Shown piece after piece: positions 1-7,873 of a stretch of 64,000 nt of DNA (within the stretch, counting starts at the first letter, position 1; each line of letters begins with the position of its first letter). Below the pieces are notes generated by a model. The model ran no database searches. It saw nothing but the letters and a program-made list of their open reading frames with translations, and was not told where the DNA came from. Made by a program: the position numbers and the translations under genes. Where the stretch lies: positions 27,064 through 91,063 of the forward strand of contig JBMDXB010000082.1 of NCBI GenBank assembly GCA_048594885.1, written 5' to 3'. Source of the DNA: JBMDXB01 sp048594885. GTDB taxonomy: Bacteria > Acidobacteriota > Vicinamibacteria > Vicinamibacterales > 2-12-FULL-66-21.

Positions 1-63
1 CCGTGCGGCCGGCGCTGAGCGTGTGGAAACACCCGCATCGGATTTGACGGACAATACCGCGCG

Positions 64-813
64 ATGCCCCCAATCGAGACGCCCACCTTCACTGCGCTCG
101 ACGTCGCCACGCAGGCGCTCGCCGGCGTCCTCTACCTCGCCGTCGGCATCGCGGCGTGGCTGAAGCTGCGGCACGACATCCGGACGCGGCTGTTCCTCGG
201 CGTCGCGCTGGCGAACGCCGGTGGGTTCGCGGTGCCGATTGTGGCATGGACGTCCGGCACGAAAGACATCCTCTCACTCGACCGCGTGCTGCTCGGCACG
301 ATGCTCGTATCTATCGTGCTCGGCTCGCTGCTGCTGTTTCACTTCTGCCAGGTGTTCCCGCGGCGCCGGCCCTGGATCCAGCGATTCCGGCGATGGCTCA
401 TTGCCGGCTACGCCGTCGCGCCGCTCGCAACCTTCGGACTCATCGCCGCGGCTCCGTCACAAGAAGACCTGCAGAACCTTGGCCTGTTTCTGCTGGCACT
501 CGTCGCGATCGGACTTCCGCTGATCCTGCTCGCCGGCATCGTGTTGCCCATCGGCGGCATCATCTCGCTCGTCAAGAGCTATCGCGACTCGAAGGATCGC
601 GAGACCGCGCGCGTGAGGACACCGCTGCTCTGGTTGCTGGTCAGCCAGATCGCCGGCGGCACGATCGCGTTGATCTTCGCGCCTGTGCTCGCGGTGGTTG
701 CGCCGACGCCGGACGTGCAGACGGGCCTGAAGATCGTCGTCGTGGCATTCGGCATCATGACGCCGGCGGCGTTCGTGCTGGCGGTGTGGAAGTACGGTCT
801 TCCGGAGCCCTAG
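64..813 (+). CDS. Polytopic membrane protein of unknown function
   Basis: A 249-aa protein made almost entirely of hydrophobic segments separated by short charged loops (for example an RRRPW-containing loop near residue 100); about seven membrane spans can be counted by eye. The layout resembles the N-terminal seven-span sensor region found in some bacterial histidine kinases, but no kinase or other catalytic domain follows. It ends with a 4-nt convergent overlap with the APC permease on the other strand. I do not recognise a specific family. The ATG at 64 is the first plausible start; the partner gene, if any, lies left of the window. Confidence 0.7.
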   Translation: MPPIETPTFTALDVATQALAGVLYLAVGIAAWLKLRHDIRTRLFLGVALANAGGFAVPIVAWTSGTKDILSLDRVLLGTMLVSIVLGSLLLFHFCQVFPRRRPWIQRFRRWLIAGYAVAPLATFGLIAAAPSQEDLQNLGLFLLALVAIGLPLILLAGIVLPIGGIISLVKSYRDSKDRETARVRTPLLWLLVSQIAGGTIALIFAPVLAVVAPTPDVQTGLKIVVVAFGIMTPAAFVLAVWKYGLPEP

Positions 814-2165
814 CGGCGTCGCTGCCCGCTCACCGTAATCAGATACAACACGGCGCCCGCGATGAGCGCACCGGCGCCGGCGAGCAACTGCAGCTCGGTC
901 GCGCCCGCGAGAATGCTCAGCGAGATGACGATTGCGGCAGCGGGAATGGCCGCGCCGAAGGGGAGTGTGAAGGTTGCCGGCCGGACCACGCTGGCGAAGG
1001 CGGAACGGCGCAGGCGAATCGTGGACCCGCACGTGGCCACGTAGACGAGCAGTCGGCTGACCGCGCTCGCCGCTGCGAGCGCTGCAAACGTGCCCGACAG
1101 CGCGAGCGCGAGCGCCACGCCCGCGGTGAAGAGAATCGCCACCGCCGGCGTCCGAAAGCGCGGATGGACGTAGCCGAAGAGAGCCGGCAGGTCGCCCTGT
1201 TCCGCGAGCGCGTACAAGTTGCGCGATCCGGAGAGCGCCTGCCCGAGGTTGTTGCCGGACGTCGAGACGAGGACGCCAATCGTGATGAGCGCGGCACCCA
1301 TCGGACCGAGGAACAGGCTGGCGGCATCGGCGAGCGGCGTCTTCAACGACGTCTCGAGCGAGGGATGCGTGCCGAGCGCCACGACCTGCACCAGCACGGT
1401 AATCGCCGCAACGATGACGATCGTCATGATCAATGCGAAGGGCACGGCCGTGCGAGGGCTCTTGGCCTCCCCCGCCGGCACCGGCACGACCTCGTAGCCG
1501 CCGAACGCAAAGATCAGTTGCAGCGCGCTCGCGGTCAGCGCCGTCACCGGGACTTCTCCTCCGGGACCGAGCCGCGCCGGCTCGATGTAGAACAACCCGG
1601 CGACGACGAAGATCGCCAGCGGAAGCACTTTGCCGATCGTGAACGCGTTCAGCACGAAGGAGCTCAGCCTGATGCCACGCACATTGATGAGCGCGACCGC
1701 GGTGATGATCGCGGTGATGAGCGCAGCCCGCGGAAGCCCGCTGGTGAGCCCTGGCCGGTAGAAGCCGACGCCATTGACGAGAACGTTGATCACCGCCGCC
1801 CAGCTCGCGGCGCGCGTGAACCACAGCATCCAGCCCACTTCGAACGCCGGGAAGCGGCCGAACGCGGCGCGCGTGTAGAGGTACGAGCCACCGGTGCCTT
1901 CGAAGCGGCTGCTCACCTCGGCAAACGACAGCGCGATCAGCAGCGAAGCGAACGCGACGGCGGCGACGAGCCACGGACTCCATCCGCCGATCGAAGCGGC
2001 CAGCACTCCGGGCAGCGCAAAGACGGCGCTGCCAATCACCTGGTTGACGCCGATGGCTGTGAGATCCCATTTGCCGAGCTCCCGGCGAAGCGCCGGCGGT
2101 GACGAAACAGCGGACGCAGTCGGAGTGTCAGCCACGCGCGGCGTTGTATCATTCTTTGCGGTCAT
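810..2165 (-). CDS. APC-family amino acid permease
   Basis: A 451-aa secondary transporter of the amino acid-polyamine-organocation superfamily, expected to import amino acids across the inner membrane. The first-helix region carries the glycine-rich pattern typical of the family (GVNQVIGSAVFALPG, residues about 37-51), followed by roughly twelve hydrophobic segments and a conserved GGSYLY segment. The open frame continues upstream to 2834, but that stretch is antisense to the Rieske gene. The ATG at 2165 starts the hydrophilic N-terminus expected for this family. Substrate cannot be read from sequence. It is divergent from the Rieske oxygenase with only 9 bp between the annotated starts, so the two must share or overlap control signals. 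Confidence 0.88.
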   Translation of the reverse strand: MTAKNDTTPRVADTPTASAVSSPPALRRELGKWDLTAIGVNQVIGSAVFALPGVLAASIGGWSPWLVAAVAFASLLIALSFAEVSSRFEGTGGSYLYTRAAFGRFPAFEVGWMLWFTRAASWAAVINVLVNGVGFYRPGLTSGLPRAALITAIITAVALINVRGIRLSSFVLNAFTIGKVLPLAIFVVAGLFYIEPARLGPGGEVPVTALTASALQLIFAFGGYEVVPVPAGEAKSPRTAVPFALIMTIVIVAAITVLVQVVALGTHPSLETSLKTPLADAASLFLGPMGAALITIGVLVSTSGNNLGQALSGSRNLYALAEQGDLPALFGYVHPRFRTPAVAILFTAGVALALALSGTFAALAAASAVSRLLVYVATCGSTIRLRRSAFASVVRPATFTLPFGAAIPAAAIVISLSILAGATELQLLAGAGALIAGAVLYLITVSGQRRR

Positions 2166-2174
2166 TTCAAACCC

Positions 2175-3317
2175 GTGCAGCACTCCGACGTCATCGTCAA
2201 GCCTCGCGACGTGATGCCGCCGGGCGCCATGACGCTCCCGGCACCCTACTACGTCGATGCGCGCTACTTCGCGCGCGAAAAGGAGCTGCTGTTCGGCCGC
2301 ATGTGGGTGTGTGCCGGGCGCCGCGAGCAGATCGAGCCGGCGGGCCGGTTCGTCGTCCGCGAGCTGCTCGGCGAGAGCATCATCATCACGACGAACGCCG
2401 ATGGCCGCGTGCAGGCCTTCTACAACGTGTGCCGCCATCGCGGCACGCGGCTGTGCACCGAAGCAGAGGGCGCGTTCCCCGGCAGCATCCAATGCCCCTA
2501 CCATGCGTGGACGTACGACCTGAGCGGCCGGCTCATTGGCGCCCCGCACATGGACGAAGTGCCGCACTTCAGGAAGGACGACTACCCGCTCCACCAGGTG
2601 CACGCGGACGAATGGGACGGCCACGTCTTCATCACGCTGGCGGAGGATCCGCCGCCGCTCCGCTCGCAGCTTGCGGATCTTCCGGACAAGTTCCGCGCGT
2701 GGCGGATGCAGGACCTTCGGCTCGGACACCGGATCGTCTACGACATCCAGGCGAACTGGAAGCTGATCGTGCAGAACTACAACGAGTGCCTGCACTGCCC
2801 CAATCTGCATCCGGCGCTGAACAAGCTGTCGCACTATCTGAGCGGCGAGAACGAGCCGCTGCGGCCGACCTACATGGGCGGCCGTATGGATCTGCGGCCA
2901 GGAGTGGAGACGCTGTCGATCGACGGCAAGTGCCCGCGGGCGTTGCTACCGGGCGTGGCTGCCGAAGACCTCCGGCGCGTCTACTACTATGCGATCTTCC
3001 CGAACATGTTCCTGAGCCTGCACCCGGACTACATGCTCGTGCACACTCTCTGGCCGCTCGCGCCGGATCGCACCATCAACATCTGCGAGTGGCACTTCCA
3101 TCCGCAAGAGCTCTCGCGCCCCGGGTTCCGGGCAGACGATGCGATCGAGTTCTGGGACATGACGAACCGGCAGGACTGGCACGTGTGCGAGCTGTCGCAG
3201 GCGGGGATCTCGTCGCGCGCGTACACGCCGGGACCGTACTCGAACCGCGAGGAGCTGCTCTACGCGTTCGATCGGATGATCGTCGCGCTGCACGAAAGCG
3301 CGAGCGCCGCGCCGTGA
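2175..3317 (+). CDS. Rieske-type oxygenase alpha subunit, quaternary-amine class
   Basis: A 380-aa Rieske non-haem iron oxygenase. The [2Fe-2S] ligands are visible as C86-x-H88 and C107-x2-H110. The catalytic iron site is the NYNECLHCPNLHP block with H207 and H212. The residue bridging the two metal centres is a Glu (E204) where most ring-hydroxylating oxygenases have Asp. Glu at this place is a mark of the oxygenases acting on quaternary amines (carnitine monooxygenase CntA, glycine-betaine demethylase GbcA). A role in oxidative demethylation or cleavage of a betaine-like substrate is inferred. No reductase subunit is adjacent. The GTG at 2175 lies very close to the divergent APC start; ATG at 2214 or 2229 is an equally plausible start and matches the usual N-terminus of relatives better. 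Confidence 0.88.
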   Translation: MQHSDVIVKPRDVMPPGAMTLPAPYYVDARYFAREKELLFGRMWVCAGRREQIEPAGRFVVRELLGESIIITTNADGRVQAFYNVCRHRGTRLCTEAEGAFPGSIQCPYHAWTYDLSGRLIGAPHMDEVPHFRKDDYPLHQVHADEWDGHVFITLAEDPPPLRSQLADLPDKFRAWRMQDLRLGHRIVYDIQANWKLIVQNYNECLHCPNLHPALNKLSHYLSGENEPLRPTYMGGRMDLRPGVETLSIDGKCPRALLPGVAAEDLRRVYYYAIFPNMFLSLHPDYMLVHTLWPLAPDRTINICEWHFHPQELSRPGFRADDAIEFWDMTNRQDWHVCELSQAGISSRAYTPGPYSNREELLYAFDRMIVALHESASAAP

Positions 3318-3813
3318 CGCCCGCGGCATTCCGCAATCACGGCATCTCTATCGCCGGAATCGCCGCGCACGGCTGAATGCGACGGCGTCCGACGATCGCG
3401 TTCTGGCCCACGTGACGCAGCTCACAGGAGAAACAGGGAAGAGGAGAACAAGTTCTTTGCTCGAGATCGATTTCAGCGTCGTCATCCGCTCGCGATCCCC
3501 GACTCGTAGCGCGGCAGGCAACAAAGAGTTCTCCGCTTCTTCGGTGCTCGGAAATGAGAGCCGCTGGACGGGCAGACGGCCGGCTGCGCGATCAGGAAGG
3601 CACGAAGCCACGAAGACACGAAACCAACAGGGCTTCGTGCCTTCGCGCCTTCGTGTCTTCGTGGGAGCCGCAGGCTGGCGTGGCCGCGGACTTTTCATGC
3701 TGCGGGGTGAGCGGAGCTCATGGTGACTCGTGTGAATGCGAGTCGCAGCAAGCACGAAACCCGGCGCGCCCGTGCCGCAACGTCGCAACTGACGAGCAGG
3801 TCTCGAGCCAACG
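3318..3813. other. 496-bp intergenic region with inverted repeats, no gene
   Basis: Lies between two convergent genes (Rieske oxygenase and GcvT-like protein). Short open frames here have no coding character. It holds a hairpin-forming CACGAAG-type repeat (3608-3664, listed separately). It also holds a looser inverted repeat in which GAGGAGAACAAGTTCTTTGC around 3440-3459 is echoed in reverse complement around 3519-3540 (GCAACAAAGAGTTCTCC). No promoter or RNA gene was recognised. Confidence 0.6.
3608..3664. repeat. CACGAAG-type inverted repeat
   Basis: Perfect 15-bp arms CCACGAAGACACGAA (3608-3622) and its reverse complement (3650-3664), with a 27-nt spacer that itself contains further CACGAAG/CTTCGTG words. 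The structure could act as a bidirectional terminator for the convergent genes or be a dispersed intergenic repeat. Confidence 0.75.
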
Positions 3814-5013
3814 TCACGCAGGCGGGATCGCCGTCTTCCTCTTCGGATTGAAGAACGGCGTGCTCACGACGGTGGCCGGCACACGATGCCGCACGGATTC
3901 CACGGTCACTTCCATCTGCAGCGTCGTGCCTTCGGCGTAGTGCGGCCGCTCGATCGTGGCGAGGGCGATCGTCTTCTTCAGCACCGGCGACCACGTCGTC
4001 GACGTCGCTTTCCCCACCTGACGGCCCGATTTGTAGACCGGAACCGCTACGCGTGAGGCGGTGGCGGCGACGGTTGGCGCCAGGCCCACAGCGTCGTAGA
4101 TCTTCTCGACCTGGGTCCAGTCCACTTCGAGGCCGACGACCTGGCGCGCGTGGCCGCGCGCGCGCTCGTCGCGCAGCGCGCGCTGGCCGACGAACCGCGC
4201 CTTGTCTAGGCTGACGAGTCGCCCGAGCCCCATCTCGTACGGCGAGTACATCTGCGACGCGATCATGGCTTTCTTGCTGCTGAAGAAGTCGACCTCGATG
4301 AGCAGCAGGCCGGCCTCGATGCGCGCGACGTCGAGCGCCAGCATGCCGGCCGGCTTGATGTCGAACGCGCGGCCGCTTGCCATCAGCGCGTCCCACACGC
4401 GGACCGCGTCGCGGGCGGGGATCCAGATCTCGTAGCCGAGATCGCCGGTGTATCCCGTCCTCGAGATGTCGACGTTGACACCGGCGATCGTCCCGTTCGT
4501 GACGCGGAAGTACTTCAGGCTGTCGATGTCCGCTCGAGCGACGGCGCGAAGAAGCCGCGCCGACGTCGGTCCCTGCAGCGCGAGCGCGGCGACGTCTTCC
4601 GAGATGTCCTCGATGTTGACCTCGAGACCCGCCGCGTTCTGCGTGAACCACCGCACACTCGGATCCGCAGCCGTCCACCGAAAGGTCTGCTCACCGAGTC
4701 GCGACACCGTTCCGTCATCGATGACCTTGCCGTGCTCGTCGCACCAGGGCGTGTAGAACACCTGCCCGATCGCCATCTTCGACACGTCGCGGGTGATCAG
4801 GCGATCGACGAGGCGCGCCGCGTCGGGCCCGGTGACCAGGTATTTGAAGAGCGGCGACACGTCGATCAGTGCCGAGGCGTTGCGGATCGCGTTGTATTCG
4901 TGCTCGTGATGGCTCTCGAAGGCGCTGACCGCGTAATAGCCGGACCATTCGCGATAGTTGAGGCTCTCGCACAGCGCGAACGTCCGCTCGTGGACGGCAG
5001 TTCCGATCGGCAT
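3814..5013 (-). CDS. GcvT-like aminomethyltransferase family protein
   Basis: A 399-aa folate-binding protein of the glycine-cleavage T-protein fold. Family features in order: an N-terminal region ending in NASALIDVSPLFKYLVTGPDA (about residues 45-65), the GKVIDDGTVSRL strand, the RTGYTGDLGYEIWIP signature near residue 200, and the C-terminal barrel. Such stand-alone T-like proteins transfer one-carbon units from methylated amines or glycine to tetrahydrofolate. With the quaternary-amine-type Rieske oxygenase 500 bp away, a joint role in methyl-group catabolism is attractive but is inference, since the genes are convergent and not one operon. True gcvT is usually about 360 aa and next to gcvH/gcvP, which are absent here, so I give no symbol. 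Confidence 0.82.
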   Translation of the reverse strand: MPIGTAVHERTFALCESLNYREWSGYYAVSAFESHHEHEYNAIRNASALIDVSPLFKYLVTGPDAARLVDRLITRDVSKMAIGQVFYTPWCDEHGKVIDDGTVSRLGEQTFRWTAADPSVRWFTQNAAGLEVNIEDISEDVAALALQGPTSARLLRAVARADIDSLKYFRVTNGTIAGVNVDISRTGYTGDLGYEIWIPARDAVRVWDALMASGRAFDIKPAGMLALDVARIEAGLLLIEVDFFSSKKAMIASQMYSPYEMGLGRLVSLDKARFVGQRALRDERARGHARQVVGLEVDWTQVEKIYDAVGLAPTVAATASRVAVPVYKSGRQVGKATSTTWSPVLKKTIALATIERPHYAEGTTLQMEVTVESVRHRVPATVVSTPFFNPKRKTAIPPA

Positions 5014-5031
5014 GCGCTCAGTCTACCGCCT

Positions 5032-5167
5032 GGAAGGAGCCTCGGCGCACCTGCTCATCAACGCCCCCCCGGCGCCACCGAGGCCCGCTCGGCGGTCTCG
5101 CGATGCCCTCCGTTTCTCCGTTTCTCCGTTTCTCTTTTTCAGCATTCAGCATTCAGCATTCAGCATT
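5032..5167. repeat. Dispersed intergenic repeat, copy 1, ending in (CAGCATT)4
   Basis: Starts with a GGAAGGAGCCTCGGC-like segment, continues with CACCTGCTCATC and a CTCCGTTT octamer run, and ends with four tandem CAGCATT heptamers (5140-5167). A clearly homologous, diverged direct copy lies at 7712-7873, so the two copies flank the permease gene. Confidence 0.8.
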
Positions 5168-5242
5168 GACCGCCGTAAACCTCCAACCTCCGCTTTCCGT
5201 CCAATCGGCGAGGACGGCCACCCCACTCGCGGAGGCTTTCGA

Positions 5243-7639
5243 ATGCTCGCCGAGATCATGCGCGATAGCCACTACGCCATCCGTCAACTGCTGAAGAGCC
5301 CTGGGTTCGCCGTCGTCGCAATTCTGACGATTGCGCTCGGCACCGGCGCGACCAGCGCGATGTTCAGCGTCATCAACGGCGTGCTGCTGCGGCCGCTGCC
5401 CTACCCGGAGCCTGACGCGCTCGTGCGCATCAACGAGATCCTGCCGCGTTTCGGCCGCTTCTCCGTTGCGCCGGCGACGTTTCTCGACTGGCGGTCGCAG
5501 AACACGTCGCTCGAGCACACCGTAGCGATGACGTCCGGCTCGGCGGCGCTGATGACGCGCGACGGCCCGGAGCGCGTAACGAACGCCGCCGTGTCATGGG
5601 ACTTCTTTCAGATGCTCCGGGTGGCCCCAGCGCTCGGCGGCACGTTCGGCGCCGAGCACGACGTGCCGGGCAAGACCGACGTCATCGTTTTGAGCCACGG
5701 GATGTGGCAACGCCGCTTTGGCGCCGACCCGGCCATCGTCGGGCAGGCCATCACGCTCAACGGCACGCCGATGACGATCCTCGGCGTGATGCCGGCCGGC
5801 TTCCAGATACCGAGGGACGCCGAGTACTGGACGCCGCTCGCCTTCACCGCGGCGAAGGCATCGCGGGGCGGGCATTTCCTCGCGGTCTTCGGCCGTCTGA
5901 AGCCCGGCGTGACGGTACAGCAGGCGAACGCCGAGCTGAAATCAGTCAGCGAACGGCTGGCGGCGCAGTATCCGGACAGCAGCGCCGACGAGTCCGCCGA
6001 AGTCGTTCCGGTGCTCGATCAAATCGTCGGCGGCATCCGCGAACCGCTCCTCACGCTGCTCGCCGCCGTCGGCGTCGTCGTGCTCATCGCCTGCGCGAAC
6101 GTGGCGAACCTGCTGCTGGTCCGCGCGTCGGTGCGCGAAAAGGAGCTGGCGATCCGCAGCGCCCTCGGCGCCGGCCGACTGCGAATCGTACGGCAGCTGC
6201 TGTGCGAGAGCCTCGTCCTGGCTCTGGCGGGCGGTGCGCTCGGTGTGATGCTCGCGTACGCCGCCATCCCGGTGATCAAAGAGCTGAGTGCCGGCAGCAT
6301 TCCCCGCGTCCAGGACGTGTCAATCGACGGCCGGGTCCTGTTCTTCGCCTTCGGTGTTTCGATTGCCACGGGCCTGGCGTTCGGGCTCGCGCCTGCCTGG
6401 CAGGCGTCGCGCAACCGCGAGGCGTCGGCGCTGAAGGAAGGCGGCCGATCGTCGGTGACCAGCGGCCGGTGGATGCGCGGCATCCTCCTCGTCGCCGAGG
6501 TCGCGCTGTCGATCGTCCTGCTCGTCGGCGCGGCGCTGCTGCTGCGAAGCTTCGCGCGCGTCACGAATATCGACCCGGGCTTCCGAGCCGAGCGCGTGCT
6601 CGCGTTCCGCGTGGCTCTCCCGCAGACGTCGTACCCCGATCGCGCGGCCCGCCTCGCGTTTTTCGATCGTCTCCTCACCCGCCTGCGGTCGCTGCCGCAG
6701 GTTCGCTCCGCCGCCGCCACGCAGACGCTGCCGATGCGCGGGGACTATTACCTGTCGTTCGAGATCCAGGGCCGCCCGAAGCCCAGACCCGGAGAGGGCT
6801 TTTCGGCCAGCTATCGCGTGGGCAGCCCCGGATACTTCGAATCGCTGGGCGTCCCGCTCAAGCGCGGGCGCACGTTCACCGAACGCGACGCCGAGAAGGC
6901 GCCGCTGGTGGCGATCATCGACGAAGCGTTCGCGGCGCGGCACTTCCCGGGTGAAGATCCGATCGGCCGCGGCCTCGACATCGGCAACGGCACCGACGGC
7001 TTTTTCGAAATCGTCGGCATCGTCGGCGACGTGCGGCACAGCGGTCTCGACGCGAAGCCGACACCGACGATGTACGTGCCGTACACACAGGACGTCTTCG
7101 GCTCGCTGTGGGTGCTGGCGCGAACCGACGGGAATCCGGCCAGTCTTGCGCCGCTGGCGCGGCAGACCGTGCGCGAGATCGACCCGGCGCTGCCCGCCTT
7201 TTCGATCGCCCCGCTGCTCGACACCGTCTCGGAATCCGTCGGGCAGCGCCGGTTCAGCCTGCTGCTGCTGGCGGCGTTCGCGGCCATCGCGCTGGTGCTT
7301 GCATCGGTCGGCATCTACGGCGTCGTCGCCTATGCCGTCAGCCAGCGGACGCAGGAGATTGGCGTGCGGATGGCGATTGGTGCCGAGCGCGGCGACGTGC
7401 TGCGACTGATTGTCGGCGGCGGGATGAAACTGGCGCTGGCGGGCGTGGGCATCGGAGTCGCTGCCGCGCTGGCGCTGTCACGCTATATTGCCACGATGCT
7501 GTTCGAGACGGAGCCGTTCGATCCGGTCAGCTACGGTGCCACGATCGCCGTGCTGCTCGCCGTCGCGCTGGCGGCCTGCTACGTGCCCGCGCGGCGCGCC
7601 ATGAACCTCGATCCGGTCAGGGCCATCCGGCAAGAATAA
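5243..7639 (+). CDS. MacB/FtsX-like ABC permease (acidobacterial duplicated orphan permease)
   Basis: A 798-aa inner-membrane protein with the duplicated FtsX/MacB layout. In order: one N-terminal span followed by a periplasmic MacB-type core; a first three-span FtsX block (from about residue 270, with the conserved ANVANLLLVRASVREKELAIR loop); a second periplasmic core; and a C-terminal FtsX block (SQRTQEIGVRMAIGAERGDVL, then PARRAMNLDPVRAIRQE at the end). Family members are abundant in Acidobacteria without a dedicated ATPase gene, and none is adjacent here. The start is set by GGAGG at 5231-5235, 7 nt before ATG 5243; the frame open to 4958 upstream is repeat sequence. Cargo unknown. Confidence 0.9.
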   Translation: MLAEIMRDSHYAIRQLLKSPGFAVVAILTIALGTGATSAMFSVINGVLLRPLPYPEPDALVRINEILPRFGRFSVAPATFLDWRSQNTSLEHTVAMTSGSAALMTRDGPERVTNAAVSWDFFQMLRVAPALGGTFGAEHDVPGKTDVIVLSHGMWQRRFGADPAIVGQAITLNGTPMTILGVMPAGFQIPRDAEYWTPLAFTAAKASRGGHFLAVFGRLKPGVTVQQANAELKSVSERLAAQYPDSSADESAEVVPVLDQIVGGIREPLLTLLAAVGVVVLIACANVANLLLVRASVREKELAIRSALGAGRLRIVRQLLCESLVLALAGGALGVMLAYAAIPVIKELSAGSIPRVQDVSIDGRVLFFAFGVSIATGLAFGLAPAWQASRNREASALKEGGRSSVTSGRWMRGILLVAEVALSIVLLVGAALLLRSFARVTNIDPGFRAERVLAFRVALPQTSYPDRAARLAFFDRLLTRLRSLPQVRSAAATQTLPMRGDYYLSFEIQGRPKPRPGEGFSASYRVGSPGYFESLGVPLKRGRTFTERDAEKAPLVAIIDEAFAARHFPGEDPIGRGLDIGNGTDGFFEIVGIVGDVRHSGLDAKPTPTMYVPYTQDVFGSLWVLARTDGNPASLAPLARQTVREIDPALPAFSIAPLLDTVSESVGQRRFSLLLLAAFAAIALVLASVGIYGVVAYAVSQRTQEIGVRMAIGAERGDVLRLIVGGGMKLALAGVGIGVAAALALSRYIATMLFETEPFDPVSYGATIAVLLAVALAACYVPARRAMNLDPVRAIRQE

Positions 7640-7711
7640 CGCTCGTGACCGGCTGCTCCAATCGGCAGTCTACGCGCCAGCGCTGATGTAGAATCACGAA
7701 ACCATGCGCGC

Positions 7712-7873
7712 ATGGAAGGGAGCCTCGGCCCACCTGCTCATCCACGCCCGCCTCGGCGCCAACGAAGCCCGCTCGGCCGGCCTCTGATCTCCCTCCGTTT
7801 CCTCCTCCGTTTTCTCCGTTTCTCCGGTACTCCGTTTCTCTGTTTCAGCATTGAGCATTCGGCATTCAGCATT
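7712..7873. repeat. Dispersed intergenic repeat, copy 2, ending in CAGCATT-type heptamers
   Basis: Diverged direct copy of 5032-5167: same GGGAGCCTCGGCCCACCTGCTCATC opening (read with interruptions), the same CTCCGTTT run, and four heptamers CAGCATT, GAGCATT, CGGCATT, CAGCATT at 7846-7873. The last heptamer overlaps the likely TTG start of the following oxidoreductase. Confidence 0.8.

Noticed and set aside
156..2102. 648-codon plus-strand frame
   Set aside because: Arg/Ala-rich translation antisense to the APC permease; a GC-rich shadow without domain signals.
3412..3940. Short frames in the gap after the Rieske gene
   Set aside because: They read through the CACGAAG hairpin in different phases and show no protein-like pattern.
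7851..7871. TTG 7851 as the oxidoreductase start
   Set aside because: It would add seven residues encoded by heptamer repeats; TTG 7872 gives the conserved N-terminus. The choice remains tentative because neither has a ribosome-binding site.
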